64,000 bases of DNA, from positions 186,001-250,000 of the forward strand of contig DIUR01000001.1 of the NCBI GenBank assembly GCA_002428265.1. Reading direction: 5' to 3'. This DNA comes from Bacteriovoracaceae bacterium UBA6153. GTDB taxonomy: Bacteria > Bdellovibrionota > Bacteriovoracia > Bacteriovoracales > Bacteriovoracaceae. The position numbers were made by a program, and so were the translations under genes. The notes below the pieces were generated by a model. It searched no databases. It worked only from the letters and a program-made list of their open reading frames with translations, and was not told where the DNA came from. Of the stretch, positions 18,810-27,272 are shown piece by piece; positions within the stretch are counted from its first letter, which is position 1, and every line of letters starts with the position of its first letter.

Positions 18810-20645
18810 CTAATCCAGATTGAATTTATTTTTATAGTTAATCAACTGAGATGCAGACACCGATTTTTTATGAACGATATAATTATTTAAAATAAGTACA
18901 TCTAGCTCTGTACCAAGAAAGCAATTAATCGCATCATGAGGAGAACTTACGATAGGCTCTCCTCTGACATTAAAGCTGGTATTAACCAACATAGGGCAGT
19001 TAGTTTTTTTATAAAAGACTTCAATGAGTTTATGATAAATCGGATTTGTCATTTTAGAAACCGTTTGAATCCTCGCTGAAAAATCAACGTGAGTTACTGC
19101 CGGAAATGCTGTCTTCGGTATATTCAGCAGCTCCATGCCTTTGGCATTTTGAAGTTCGCCCATGTCGGCAATAATATATTTCTCCTTAAAATGATCGACT
19201 AAAAGCATATAAGGAGATTTTTCTACATTTGAAAAGAACTCTGAGCATTTTTCTTCGAGTATAGACGGGGCAAAAGGCCTGAAAGATTCACGGAACTTAA
19301 TCTGCAAATTTAATTTTTTTTGCATCTCTGGATTTCGAGCATCAGCAATGATTGATCGGTTCCCTAGTGCTCTTGGGCCAAACTCCATTCTCCCTTGAAA
19401 CCACCCAATAGATTTCCCCTCTATGAGCATATCAGTAGCAAGGTCAAATAGTTTTTCATCATCTGCTTTTTCAAAACTTAAATGATGACGCTTTAATTCC
19501 GATTCAATTTCATTGTCAGTATAATGACTTCCCAAATATGAACCTTTCATTCTATCTTCTTCACTAGAAACAATACGTGCCTTTTCCTGATCATGATAAT
19601 AATAGGCCAGTGCTGCTCCGAGAGCTCCACCACTGTCACCTGCTGCTGGTTGTATCCAGATATTTTTAAACATCTGACTTTTTTTAATTTTACCATTGGC
19701 CACACAGTTAAGAGCAACCCCACCGGCCAGGCAAAGATTCTCAATAGAAAAAGTTTCTTTTAAGTCTTTGCATATTTTTAGAATAACTTCTTCGATGACA
19801 ACTTGAATAGATGCTGCCAGGTCCATGTGTACTTGTGCAATCTCCTGCTCAGGAAACCTAAAATGCCCGCCAAATAATTTATCAAACTTACGATTAGTCA
19901 TCGTAAGACCAGTACAATAATTAAAATAATCCATATTAAGCTTAAAAGAGCCATCCTCTTTAATATCTATTAAATGCTCTTTAATTAAATCAGCATACAG
20001 AGGCCTGCCGTAAGGTGCGAGCCCCATAAGCTTATATTCACCAGAGTTAACTCTAAAGCCACAATACGCTGTAAAAGCAGAGTAGATTAATCCTAAGCTA
20101 TGTGGAAAATGAATTTTCTTTTTTAATTCTAACTTATGGCCTTTACCTACATACACGCTCGTTGTCGACCACTCACCCACACCATCTATTGTGAGCACTA
20201 GAGACTCTTCAAATGGAGAAGGATAAAAGGCACTGGCCGCATGGCTTAGGTGATGATCAGAGAAATAGAGCTCTTGTAATTGATCAGAAGTAAATCCCAA
20301 TTGAGTAAGTTCTGCCTTAATGCTCTTTTTTTGAAATAATTTCTCCTCAAGCCATACTGGCATTGACTTAATAAATGACCTTATTCCTAAGGGAGCAAAG
20401 GCAAGATAGGTTTCAAGTAATCTTTCAAATTTTAAAAAAGGTTTTTCGAAAAAGACGATCTTATCAATCTGAGAAATATTCAGACCCGCTATTTTTAAAC
20501 ACTCTACGATGGCCTTCGCAGGAAACTGACTATCGTGTTTAATACGAGTTAATCTTTCTTCCTGGATAGCTGATATGATTTCTCCATCAACAACAATGCA
20601 AGCAGCAGAATCATGATAAAAACTAGATATGCCTAAAATATTCAT
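18810..20645 (-). CDS. NodU/CmcH/TobZ-type carbamoyltransferase
   Basis: 611 residues, full length. The N-terminal YrdC/ASKHA-like domain begins MNILGISSFYHDSAACIV and includes the HLSHAASAFYPSPF metal-binding motif. The C-terminal domain carries GWFQGRMEFGPRALGNRS and NTSFNVRGEP. The family transfers carbamoyl from carbamoyl phosphate via a carbamoyl-adenylate to a hydroxyl on a sugar or natural product. The acceptor is unknown. Its start codon abuts the stop of the DUF5989 gene, and the SGNH hydrolase gene follows without spacing, so the four genes form a tight operon. Confidence 0.93.
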   Translation of the reverse strand: MNILGISSFYHDSAACIVVDGEIISAIQEERLTRIKHDSQFPAKAIVECLKIAGLNISQIDKIVFFEKPFLKFERLLETYLAFAPLGIRSFIKSMPVWLEEKLFQKKSIKAELTQLGFTSDQLQELYFSDHHLSHAASAFYPSPFEESLVLTIDGVGEWSTTSVYVGKGHKLELKKKIHFPHSLGLIYSAFTAYCGFRVNSGEYKLMGLAPYGRPLYADLIKEHLIDIKEDGSFKLNMDYFNYCTGLTMTNRKFDKLFGGHFRFPEQEIAQVHMDLAASIQVVIEEVILKICKDLKETFSIENLCLAGGVALNCVANGKIKKSQMFKNIWIQPAAGDSGGALGAALAYYYHDQEKARIVSSEEDRMKGSYLGSHYTDNEIESELKRHHLSFEKADDEKLFDLATDMLIEGKSIGWFQGRMEFGPRALGNRSIIADARNPEMQKKLNLQIKFRESFRPFAPSILEEKCSEFFSNVEKSPYMLLVDHFKEKYIIADMGELQNAKGMELLNIPKTAFPAVTHVDFSARIQTVSKMTNPIYHKLIEVFYKKTNCPMLVNTSFNVRGEPIVSSPHDAINCFLGTELDVLILNNYIVHKKSVSASQLINYKNKFNLD

Positions 20646-20795
20646 TTAAAAAATAGTATAAATAAAAGGTGCGACAGCAGATCCTTTACTCAAAGTAATA
20701 ATCAGTCCTAAAAATATCAAGGATAAAAACAGCGGAAAAAGCCAATATTTTTTTCTCTTTTTCAAAAAGACCCAAAACTCTAAAAGTGTTTCCAT
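20646..20795 (-). CDS. DUF5989 family small membrane protein
   Basis: 49 residues: METLLEFWVFLKKRKKYWLF followed by a hydrophobic helix and GSAVAPFIYTIF. The basic patch, single helix and conserved SAVAPFIYT ending match DUF5989 proteins that sit between SxtJ and carbamoyltransferase genes. The ATG at 20795 has TAGGAT upstream. It lies 8 bases after the SxtJ-like gene and abuts the carbamoyltransferase start. Probably a membrane tether or partner of the enzyme. Confidence 0.85.
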   Translation of the reverse strand: METLLEFWVFLKKRKKYWLFPLFLSLIFLGLIITLSKGSAVAPFIYTIF

Positions 20796-20803
20796 AAAAT
20801 ATC

Positions 20804-21232
20804 CTAAAATTGATCTTTAAAAGATGAGGGTTCTTCGGCCATTATCCAATACGATTCATGGCCCATTTTTTTCTTTAATCCTAATAAATCTTTTCCACAA
20901 ATTCTTATGACTAAAGCAATGGGTGTTAAGAATAGGAAAAAAAATACCGATAAAAAAATTGGTGTTGTAATGCGTTTTAATTTCTCACCAAGGCCAATCC
21001 ACCAAATATGAATCAGATGAAGCCTTGATGGCATCAGCAGAGCTAAGATGATAAATAAAGTGGCCAGAGGCCAGAGAGCATAAAAATAGATGTTTTGATG
21101 GCGAAAAGAAAGAAACCCCAAAAAGGCAAGTATCGCCCCCATAGTAAGACCGAAACTTCTATCAGACTTTAATATCAATTTTTTATTTTGAATTAAATTT
21201 TCGTGAAAATTCTTAGTTTGTATAGTGGCCAC
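20804..21232 (-). CDS. SxtJ-like membrane protein
   Basis: 142 residues with a GTG start. Three or four membrane helices follow the DRSFGLTMGAILAFLGF motif typical of SxtJ family proteins encoded beside carbamoyltransferases in bacteria and saxitoxin clusters. Function is unknown; it may help carbamoylation at the membrane. It is the first gene of the SxtJ - DUF5989 - carbamoyltransferase - SGNH hydrolase operon, so the promoter should lie in 21233-21287. Confidence 0.75.
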   Translation of the reverse strand: MATIQTKNFHENLIQNKKLILKSDRSFGLTMGAILAFLGFLSFRHQNIYFYALWPLATLFIILALLMPSRLHLIHIWWIGLGEKLKRITTPIFLSVFFFLFLTPIALVIRICGKDLLGLKKKMGHESYWIMAEEPSSFKDQF

Positions 21233-21287
21233 CAGTCTTAATTAAATAAATCTAATTATGACTGATGCCTAAACTGAGGTCAATAAC

Positions 21288-21581
21288 TTACTTTTTAACC
21301 TTGGCGCTTTTGTGCCCGGGAATGGCCTTTATTTCGATGTAAAAACTCTCAGCGTCGAGTTTTACTTCCGCATCGATAGCTTTATTTATTTCTGCCACGT
21401 GAAGAGCAGCTGCACTTTCTTTATTTTTGCCAAACTTAACTTCAAAATCCCAGTAATCCACACCCTCAGTAAGAGTTTTTCTTCTCTCACGGGCAAGATA
21501 CTTATTGATCTCGTGTTTTACAGCATCAACTTTTCTGGCAGGGGCAAGTTTAACATCAGTTAATTTAAATTCTTTTTTCAT
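21288..21581 (-). CDS. DUF6172-like small protein
   Basis: 97 residues. The sequence FKLTDVKLAPARKVDAVKHE, then RRKTLTEGVDYWDFEVKFG and a Lys-rich C-terminus match what I recall of DUF6172, an uncharacterised family of small basic cytoplasmic proteins. AGGCC precedes the ATG. It stands alone between the metallopeptidase-like gene and the SxtJ operon. Confidence 0.6.
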   Translation of the reverse strand: MKKEFKLTDVKLAPARKVDAVKHEINKYLARERRKTLTEGVDYWDFEVKFGKNKESAAALHVAEINKAIDAEVKLDAESFYIEIKAIPGHKSAKVKK

Positions 21582-21626
21582 TTTGGCCTATTGGTAATTT
21601 GTTCTGGGTCAATCATTATCACAGTT

Positions 21627-22382
21627 TTATGGCTTCCACCAGCACAGAGGGCGCTCTTTTCCTAAGATACCATTGACCATGGTATCGAGCCTGCATTGTG
21701 GTGATGGGTAGAAGTATGGATCTAAGCTGATTTCTTGAGCTACGCTTGTCTCAGGTCTGTCATAAAATGTTTCTGTTTCTTCTTCGGGCTGAGTTCTAAA
21801 ATACAATCTCTCCATTTCAAGAACATTAAAAGCTCTCAAGCACATTTCAATCTCAGGAAGTGACTTGAAACTTTCTTTACAGCGGACTTCAACAAAATGA
21901 TCAAGAGCTTGGACTGGCCCTTTTGCTGGAAAGTATTTCAGCATTCTTTTAATACAATACCTGGCCGCAAAATAGTCTGCTTGTCCTTCCACTGAAGCAC
22001 GAATCTTTTCACCACTATCTTTTAAAGGCATTCCACCAATTCCATGGCCTAATTCATGACAAAGAGTCATGGCCACACCTTCAACATTCATGCCTTTAAT
22101 GGCCGCATAACCACCAAACAAAAATAAGTAATGTGTAATCTGCCCTTCAGGACTTAAATACCCGCTATAAGAAGCATGCCTTTGAGGCATATTCCACCAG
22201 AAATCTGGGCTTGCTGGATTGGGAGGATTGTTAATGAGCATAATTGAGTTTTTTGCTCTTAGCTCTTGGTCAAATTCAGCATGAAAAAACCCTACCAGTT
22301 TTTTAAACTCGGGAAGTGTCACTTCAGCTTTAAGGTTGTGCGACATAAGTCCAATAAATAGAAAAATAAGTGCTTTTTTCAT
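21627..22382 (-). CDS. Exported gluzincin-like metallopeptidase
   Basis: 251 residues with a signal peptide to about A19. HELGH at 109-113 with EGQAD at 132-136 gives the HExxH plus ExxxD arrangement of gluzincins, as in M48 peptidases, supporting a zinc site. Paired Cys near 142, 171 and 180 suggest disulfides. Probably a periplasmic or secreted peptidase. It is divergent from the esterase gene, with a 105-base shared promoter region. Confidence 0.75.
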   Translation of the reverse strand: MKKALIFLFIGLMSHNLKAEVTLPEFKKLVGFFHAEFDQELRAKNSIMLINNPPNPASPDFWWNMPQRHASYSGYLSPEGQITHYLFLFGGYAAIKGMNVEGVAMTLCHELGHGIGGMPLKDSGEKIRASVEGQADYFAARYCIKRMLKYFPAKGPVQALDHFVEVRCKESFKSLPEIEMCLRAFNVLEMERLYFRTQPEEETETFYDRPETSVAQEISLDPYFYPSPQCRLDTMVNGILGKERPLCWWKP

Positions 22383-22487
22383 AGTGCGAAACCTAGCATT
22401 ATAGTGGTCTAAGAGGAGTCATTTTGTAGAATTTACATAGAGAAATTCCATAGACGTTGATGTTTTTGGGCCATAATATTAGGAACT

Positions 22488-23153
22488 ATGACAAATACAT
22501 TACATACTGACCTCTCACTTAAATACCTGGCCCACCTTCCTGCTGATACTACCAATAGGCCCCTTATTATTTTTCTCCATGGTTATGGAAGCAATGAAGA
22601 GGATTTGTTTGAATTAAAAAATGAATTTTCTCCCGAATACATCTATCTTTCCGTGAGAGCGCCTATGGATCTCTATCAGGGAAGCTATCAGTGGTTCAGT
22701 CTACAAATGCCATTAGCAGGATCTCTTGAAGCACAAAAACAAGTGCAAGACCATGCTAAACTTTTACAAAACTTTGTGAAGGAAGCTGCTACAAAATATA
22801 AAACGACAGCAGATAAAGTTCTCTTAATCGGATTTAGTCAGGGTGCCATTATGAGCTATGAATTAGCTCTTAGAAATCCTGATTCGGTTAAAGGCATCAT
22901 TGCACTGAGTGGACGCATTTCACCAATACTGTTGCCAGAAATAACTCCCGGGATGAATCTAGGCAATCTTGCAGTCTTTATCGGGCACGGTACAAAAGAT
23001 GATAGGATTCATGTAAGAGATGCTATTAGTGCCAATGAGATTCTTTCAAAAACATCAATCACTCCTGAGTATCATGAATATGCGGGACTTGGTCACTCCA
23101 TTAATATGATAGAGCTTGCAGATATAAGAGAGTGGATTTTGAAAACTCTTTAA
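22488..23153 (+). CDS. Alpha/beta-hydrolase carboxylesterase
   Basis: 221 residues, the phospholipase/carboxylesterase (YpfH-like) family. The oxyanion segment FLHGYGSNEEDLFEL, nucleophile Ser in GFSQGA, Asp in GTKDDRI and His in GLGHSIN form the catalytic triad. Cytoplasmic; likely hydrolyses short acyl esters. AGGAACT precedes the ATG. The end overlaps the convergent oxidoreductase by four bases. Confidence 0.88.
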   Translation: MTNTLHTDLSLKYLAHLPADTTNRPLIIFLHGYGSNEEDLFELKNEFSPEYIYLSVRAPMDLYQGSYQWFSLQMPLAGSLEAQKQVQDHAKLLQNFVKEAATKYKTTADKVLLIGFSQGAIMSYELALRNPDSVKGIIALSGRISPILLPEITPGMNLGNLAVFIGHGTKDDRIHVRDAISANEILSKTSITPEYHEYAGLGHSINMIELADIREWILKTL

Positions 23154-23791
23154 ATTTCTTTGGGCCCGACAATCAGAATTTTCTCTTGATTAGACTTAGC
23201 TAGTGAAATCATTTTTTCACTCAATGCATATATATTTGTCCCTATCCTCTTTGATATATTCTTAGGAAGAATTGGTGCAATCATTTGAAAAGTGCCGATA
23301 AGAACTTTTTCAATTTTTCTATTTTCAATTCTATCGCCAACCAATAAAGCAGGCTTCATGATAACTAATTTATTGAGATTCATCTTTTTTAAAGAATCTT
23401 CAACTTCTCCTTTCACTTTATTATAAAAAATTCCTGAGCTAGAGTTGGCCCCTTGAGCTGTAACGACGATAAAAATATTCGCATTTTTATTTTTAGCAAT
23501 TTTTGCAAATTCAATAACGGCCTGTTGATCTACTTTTCTAAAATTATCCTGACTTCCTGCCGTTTTAATAGTCGTGCCAAGGCAGCAAAAAAATGCATCA
23601 CCTTTAATTTGATTTTCAATCACACTAAGTTCCTCAAGAGATTTAATGATAATTTGCTTGAGTTTAGAGCTCTCTTTTTTGATTTCATGTCTAGTAATAG
23701 CAACGACCTCTGAAAAATCAGAATCATTAAGAAGTTTATCTAAAAGAGCATTTCCGACTAATCCAGTTGAACCAATAACGACCGCTTTCAT
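23150..23791 (-). CDS. NAD(P)H-binding atypical SDR oxidoreductase
   Basis: 213 residues. The glycine motif GSTGLVGNALL at the N-terminus and a YNKVKGEVE segment match the HTATIP2/YwnB-like atypical short-chain dehydrogenase group, whose members bind NADPH and often act as oxidoreductases or sensors. The substrate is unknown. AAGAGGT precedes the ATG. Convergent with the esterase gene. Confidence 0.85.
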   Translation of the reverse strand: MKAVVIGSTGLVGNALLDKLLNDSDFSEVVAITRHEIKKESSKLKQIIIKSLEELSVIENQIKGDAFFCCLGTTIKTAGSQDNFRKVDQQAVIEFAKIAKNKNANIFIVVTAQGANSSSGIFYNKVKGEVEDSLKKMNLNKLVIMKPALLVGDRIENRKIEKVLIGTFQMIAPILPKNISKRIGTNIYALSEKMISLAKSNQEKILIVGPKEI

Positions 23792-23966
23792 AAAACCTCT
23801 TGAGTAGAATTATATAGATGAATTAAAGTCTATAAAATCTTACCTGAGATCTTCCTATAAATACAATAGTTGTACAATCTTATCTCAATTCGATCCCATC
23901 CCATAAAGTTCTTTTTAATTACTCCCGAGATTGGTCTTACTAATTAACAGTGAGGAGAAAATTTGC

Positions 23967-24428
23967 ATGAAAACGTTTTACAATAATGGAGTGATTCAGG
24001 TGACTGACTCTTTTCTCAATTATTCAGGTAAAACAATTGAGATCTCAAATATAACGATGACCCAAGTCTCTTACAGAGATGAAAAAACTCAAAACTCTTT
24101 GTTACTCATAAAGAGAGTCATGTATACCACTTTATTTTTTGGTTTCTTTTATTCGATGTACACTCTTAAAACTCTCATCACATCTAAAAAAAATTTCATT
24201 GAATACACCATGGCATTTTTAGTCATTATTACTTACTCAATGCTTGTTGGAATTTATTTCAAGAAGAAAGATTTTTTTAAAAGCATAAAAAAGACAGAAA
24301 GGCATTTCAGTTTAACAATTAATTCTACCCATGGAACGATCGAAGCATATACGACGAAAGATGAAGAAGCCGCTTATCAAGTCAATAGTGCTATTATGAA
24401 CGCCATGTCAGAGAGAAGATTTGCTTAG
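23967..24428 (+). CDS. DUF6232 family membrane protein
   Basis: 153 residues from the ATG at 23967, which has a GAGGAG site; the frame is open from 23931. NGVIQVTDSFLNYSGKTIEI followed by two membrane helices and a C-terminal cytoplasmic part matches DUF6232, a PH-like membrane family of unknown role. It ends 10 bases before the convergent pagP gene. Confidence 0.7.
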   Translation: MKTFYNNGVIQVTDSFLNYSGKTIEISNITMTQVSYRDEKTQNSLLLIKRVMYTTLFFGFFYSMYTLKTLITSKKNFIEYTMAFLVIITYSMLVGIYFKKKDFFKSIKKTERHFSLTINSTHGTIEAYTTKDEEAAYQVNSAIMNAMSERRFA

Positions 24429-24438
24429 TTTTTTGAAA

Positions 24439-25041
24439 CTAGATACTCTTTTTTCTTTCCCAGGTAAATTTAGCAAAAATAAACAATACATTGCCGTTAT
24501 TAATTCCATCATTAAGTTTTGGGATAAGAATCCCCATTATAGACACATCGTCTATGTCTAGAGTCACTAATGGTAAAGCAAACGGAAGTGGAAATCTCCC
24601 GGCAAAATCAGATCTTGAAACTAAAAAAGCGGTATAGCCAAGGCCGGCCTTAAAATCCCCTGCTATTTTAAACTTTCTCGCCCATGCGTACCCTGCATTT
24701 ATCTGCACATCATTATGTGAATCAAGGTGAGACATTACATACAACATTTCAGTATTGCCTTTTGCATTTATGATTGACCTTCCAAGCCCTCCACCATAGG
24801 CCCCTTCGTTGAGATCATTTAACTTCTCTTTAGTGTAAGTCCATCTATCGTGATAAGCATATCCTGTAAGATAAAAATCATCATTTCCCTCATTATAAAT
24901 TTTTGAAACATTATCTTTAGTAGCACTCCACCATCTCTTTATAAAACTTTGATTTGTTGCTGAGGTTTCAACAATTTGATCTTCTGAATTTACTGGCATA
25001 GAAGTGAGAAATATTGCTAATATCAAAATACTAAACTTCAT
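24439..25041 (-). CDS. pagP: Lipid A palmitoyltransferase
   Basis: 200 residues: a signal peptide to about S19, then a PagP beta-barrel. Catalytic H64, D107 and S108 lie in YAYHDRWTY and SHLDSHND with the same 43-residue His-Asp spacing as E. coli PagP (H33, D76, S77). WWSATKDNVSKIYNEGNDDF is the amphipathic N-terminal helix region, and FPLPFALPL and GNVLFIFAKF match the conserved barrel strands. It moves palmitate from outer-membrane phospholipid to lipid A. GGATGATC precedes the ATG. Confidence 0.93.
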   Translation of the reverse strand: MKFSILILAIFLTSMPVNSEDQIVETSATNQSFIKRWWSATKDNVSKIYNEGNDDFYLTGYAYHDRWTYTKEKLNDLNEGAYGGGLGRSIINAKGNTEMLYVMSHLDSHNDVQINAGYAWARKFKIAGDFKAGLGYTAFLVSRSDFAGRFPLPFALPLVTLDIDDVSIMGILIPKLNDGINNGNVLFIFAKFTWERKKSI

Positions 25042-25170
25042 TGATCATCCTTAATAATGAGTCATTTTATTATATCTTGATATTTAAAAGGTATTTAAGA
25101 ATTGTGTATTAAAAATTAATGGGCCTTAGACAACAGTTAATCGTTTTATAAATAAAATTCCATAAAGACT

Positions 25171-26346
25171 TTACTTCGCAAACACGACTTCGTAACCCAG
25201 CCCTGAAATCATTTTAAAAGCTTCATCGTCAACAGCAGACATAGGAGAGATAAATCTAAATCGCACGTTTGTAAGCCCTAATAGTTCGGCCATCGCTTGA
25301 TGCTCAATAAGCTGGTCGTAAATATTTTTCTTTCCAGGATGATTACTTGGAGTAAGCACATCTTTAGAAATAACCTGACCGTAGGCCTTGACTTCACTCC
25401 AGACGTATTTGCCTTTTGAATCGATAAAGATGACATCGATTTCTTTGCTTCTTACCATTCCCATTATTTTTTGAATCATCATCTCTTTTGAAGGTGCTGC
25501 ATGAGCATTCTCATCTATATACTCCTGAGCATGTCTCAAAAGCCCTTTGCCATGCTTTTTTACAATACTAACAAGCTCTGCTTCGGATTTTTTTGCAAGA
25601 TCACTTTCTAATTTATCAACGAGAATGGAAATCTCACGTGAATAACTTTTAACATTTCCACCATCGGCCTTAAATGTCAGCCCTCGTGCAAGAATTTTTT
25701 CATTTGCTGAAGAGAGGGCCATGATTTCGCCAAACTCTCCCTGAAAATTCCCCAAAGTAATTTTATTCTTTAAGAACGTATAATGATCTTCTATAAGCAT
25801 AAAATGACCGTTTGGACTTAACTCCATAATATCATCCAAATCTCGTATAGCAGTTTTTTCATTGGCAAAAGAGTTTTTCAACTCATGATTAATCTGATCT
25901 ACACCTTTAAAATGCGAAAGTTTCTCTTTAGATTTTTTTAACTCACCCATAAGCATGGTAAGATTCATATGATCCTGACTGTTTCTTTTACCCAGGTCAC
26001 TGATTAATGCTTCGTACTTACCAAGAACAGAGTTTTTTCTATCAATAATAAATTGCAAACCTTCTCTTAAAGTCGGAGCACGATGATTGTCTGTTTCAAA
26101 TTTTTTATAAAATGCTGATAGATCTATTTCTTGCATCATCAGCTCTTCAACTCTTTGAACTAATGATTTATCAAAATCAAATAAAGATCCTGATTTGACT
26201 TCCAGTCTTGGGACCGATGCCTTAAAAAAGCCTTTAACCAGCTCATTACAAGGAGCATCGCCTTTAGCGATATCAACAGGTGTCGCATGAGCACTTAAAG
26301 ACGCAATAAGACCTAGGAGCAATACATGTAATAGAATTTTTTTCAT
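25171..26346 (-). CDS. Exported protein with PD-(D/E)xK nuclease core
   Basis: 391 residues with a signal peptide to about A22. The long helical N-terminal part (about 30-290) is charged and coiled-coil-like. The C-terminal about 110 residues carry D304 in KEIDVIFIDS and the E318-x-K320 of WSEVKAYG, with a QLIEHQ helix after it: the PD-(D/E)xK nuclease core. A secreted nuclease of this fold is unusual. No family name is recalled. ATG start; no strong ribosome binding site is visible. Confidence 0.65.
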   Translation of the reverse strand: MKKILLHVLLLGLIASLSAHATPVDIAKGDAPCNELVKGFFKASVPRLEVKSGSLFDFDKSLVQRVEELMMQEIDLSAFYKKFETDNHRAPTLREGLQFIIDRKNSVLGKYEALISDLGKRNSQDHMNLTMLMGELKKSKEKLSHFKGVDQINHELKNSFANEKTAIRDLDDIMELSPNGHFMLIEDHYTFLKNKITLGNFQGEFGEIMALSSANEKILARGLTFKADGGNVKSYSREISILVDKLESDLAKKSEAELVSIVKKHGKGLLRHAQEYIDENAHAAPSKEMMIQKIMGMVRSKEIDVIFIDSKGKYVWSEVKAYGQVISKDVLTPSNHPGKKNIYDQLIEHQAMAELLGLTNVRFRFISPMSAVDDEAFKMISGLGYEVVFAK

Positions 26347-26406
26347 TTGATAAGACTAGCACACGAGAAAAAAGAATCCCGAAAGCACGGTCTTTTTGTA
26401 ATATTG

Positions 26407-26437
26407 ATAAGACTGTCTAAACTTTAGACAGTCTTAT
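26407..26437 (-). terminator. Perfect 15-bp hairpin after a lipoprotein gene
   Basis: ATAAGACTGTCTAAA and its exact reverse complement are separated by one base, directly after the lipoprotein stop codon at 26440. The stem is followed on the minus strand by a T-poor tail, so it is an atypical terminator, a 3'-end stabiliser, or both. Confidence 0.5.
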
Positions 26438-26439
26438 AG

Positions 26440-26973
26440 CTATCTGATTTTTCTAAATAACTCTACCAGACTATCTGACAATGCATCTTCGAAGACAGTG
26501 GCCGTATGAGAGCAAGAAGTTAGCATGCTAACTTTAGACTCAAATTCAATAATGGTTTTTACGTTAGTGACTTTGTCATTTACAGTATAGTCAATATCTA
26601 GTGTCCACTCTCCGCTTTCTTTAGAGATCGTCTCAAGATTCATTGATTTGATTGAGACATTAATGGGAGTTCCACTTACAGAGAGTTTTTGAGCAGCTAT
26701 AAGCTCTTGTTCAAAGACCTCTTTAATAAATGTCCCTACGGTGTTGCCTCTTGGCATATGAAACGTTGTAGAACCACAACTCATTAAATCACTATTTAAA
26801 ATTTTGGCCACTTCGGGAGTTGTCCCTTTAATCGTAATGATCTGAAACATTCCCTCATTTTTTCCAATTTCTCGTGTTGATTTGATAGATGGTTTGTGAG
26901 GCCTTAAGCCCATTTCTGCACAACCTACTAAACTCAAGCATGTTAAACACAAAAGTATTTTTAAAATCTTCAT
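26440..26973 (-). CDS. Lipoprotein, unknown
   Basis: 177 residues from the ATG at 26973, which has AGGGA at better spacing than the ATG two codons earlier. The signal peptide ends in the lipobox LVGC followed by AEMG, so Ala at +2 favours outer-membrane sorting. The mature domain is mixed alpha/beta with two Cys (LMSCGS, LTSCSH). Not recognised. A perfect hairpin follows the stop codon. Confidence 0.7.
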   Translation of the reverse strand: MKILKILLCLTCLSLVGCAEMGLRPHKPSIKSTREIGKNEGMFQIITIKGTTPEVAKILNSDLMSCGSTTFHMPRGNTVGTFIKEVFEQELIAAQKLSVSGTPINVSIKSMNLETISKESGEWTLDIDYTVNDKVTNVKTIIEFESKVSMLTSCSHTATVFEDALSDSLVELFRKIR

Positions 26974-27272
26974 AATCATTCCCTAGGTATTGTGAATATC
27001 AATATTCTAAATAATTTTCACACTTTTCTCATACTCATGCAACTTCTCAGCTTATTTTTATTTATCAGACCCAACAAAAACTAATACAAGCGATTAGAAA
27101 ATCTAACCACCTTATCAATTGGCATTCATACTCATAAATGATAATAGTCATTAGTAATTAATTAATGTCCTGGTATAAGTTCATAATTTGGTTGAACGTA
27201 TCTACCAACTTCCTCAAAGAGTTGACTATTGGAACATGGAACAATGCTGATCTCGCAGCTAGGGAAATGTTT

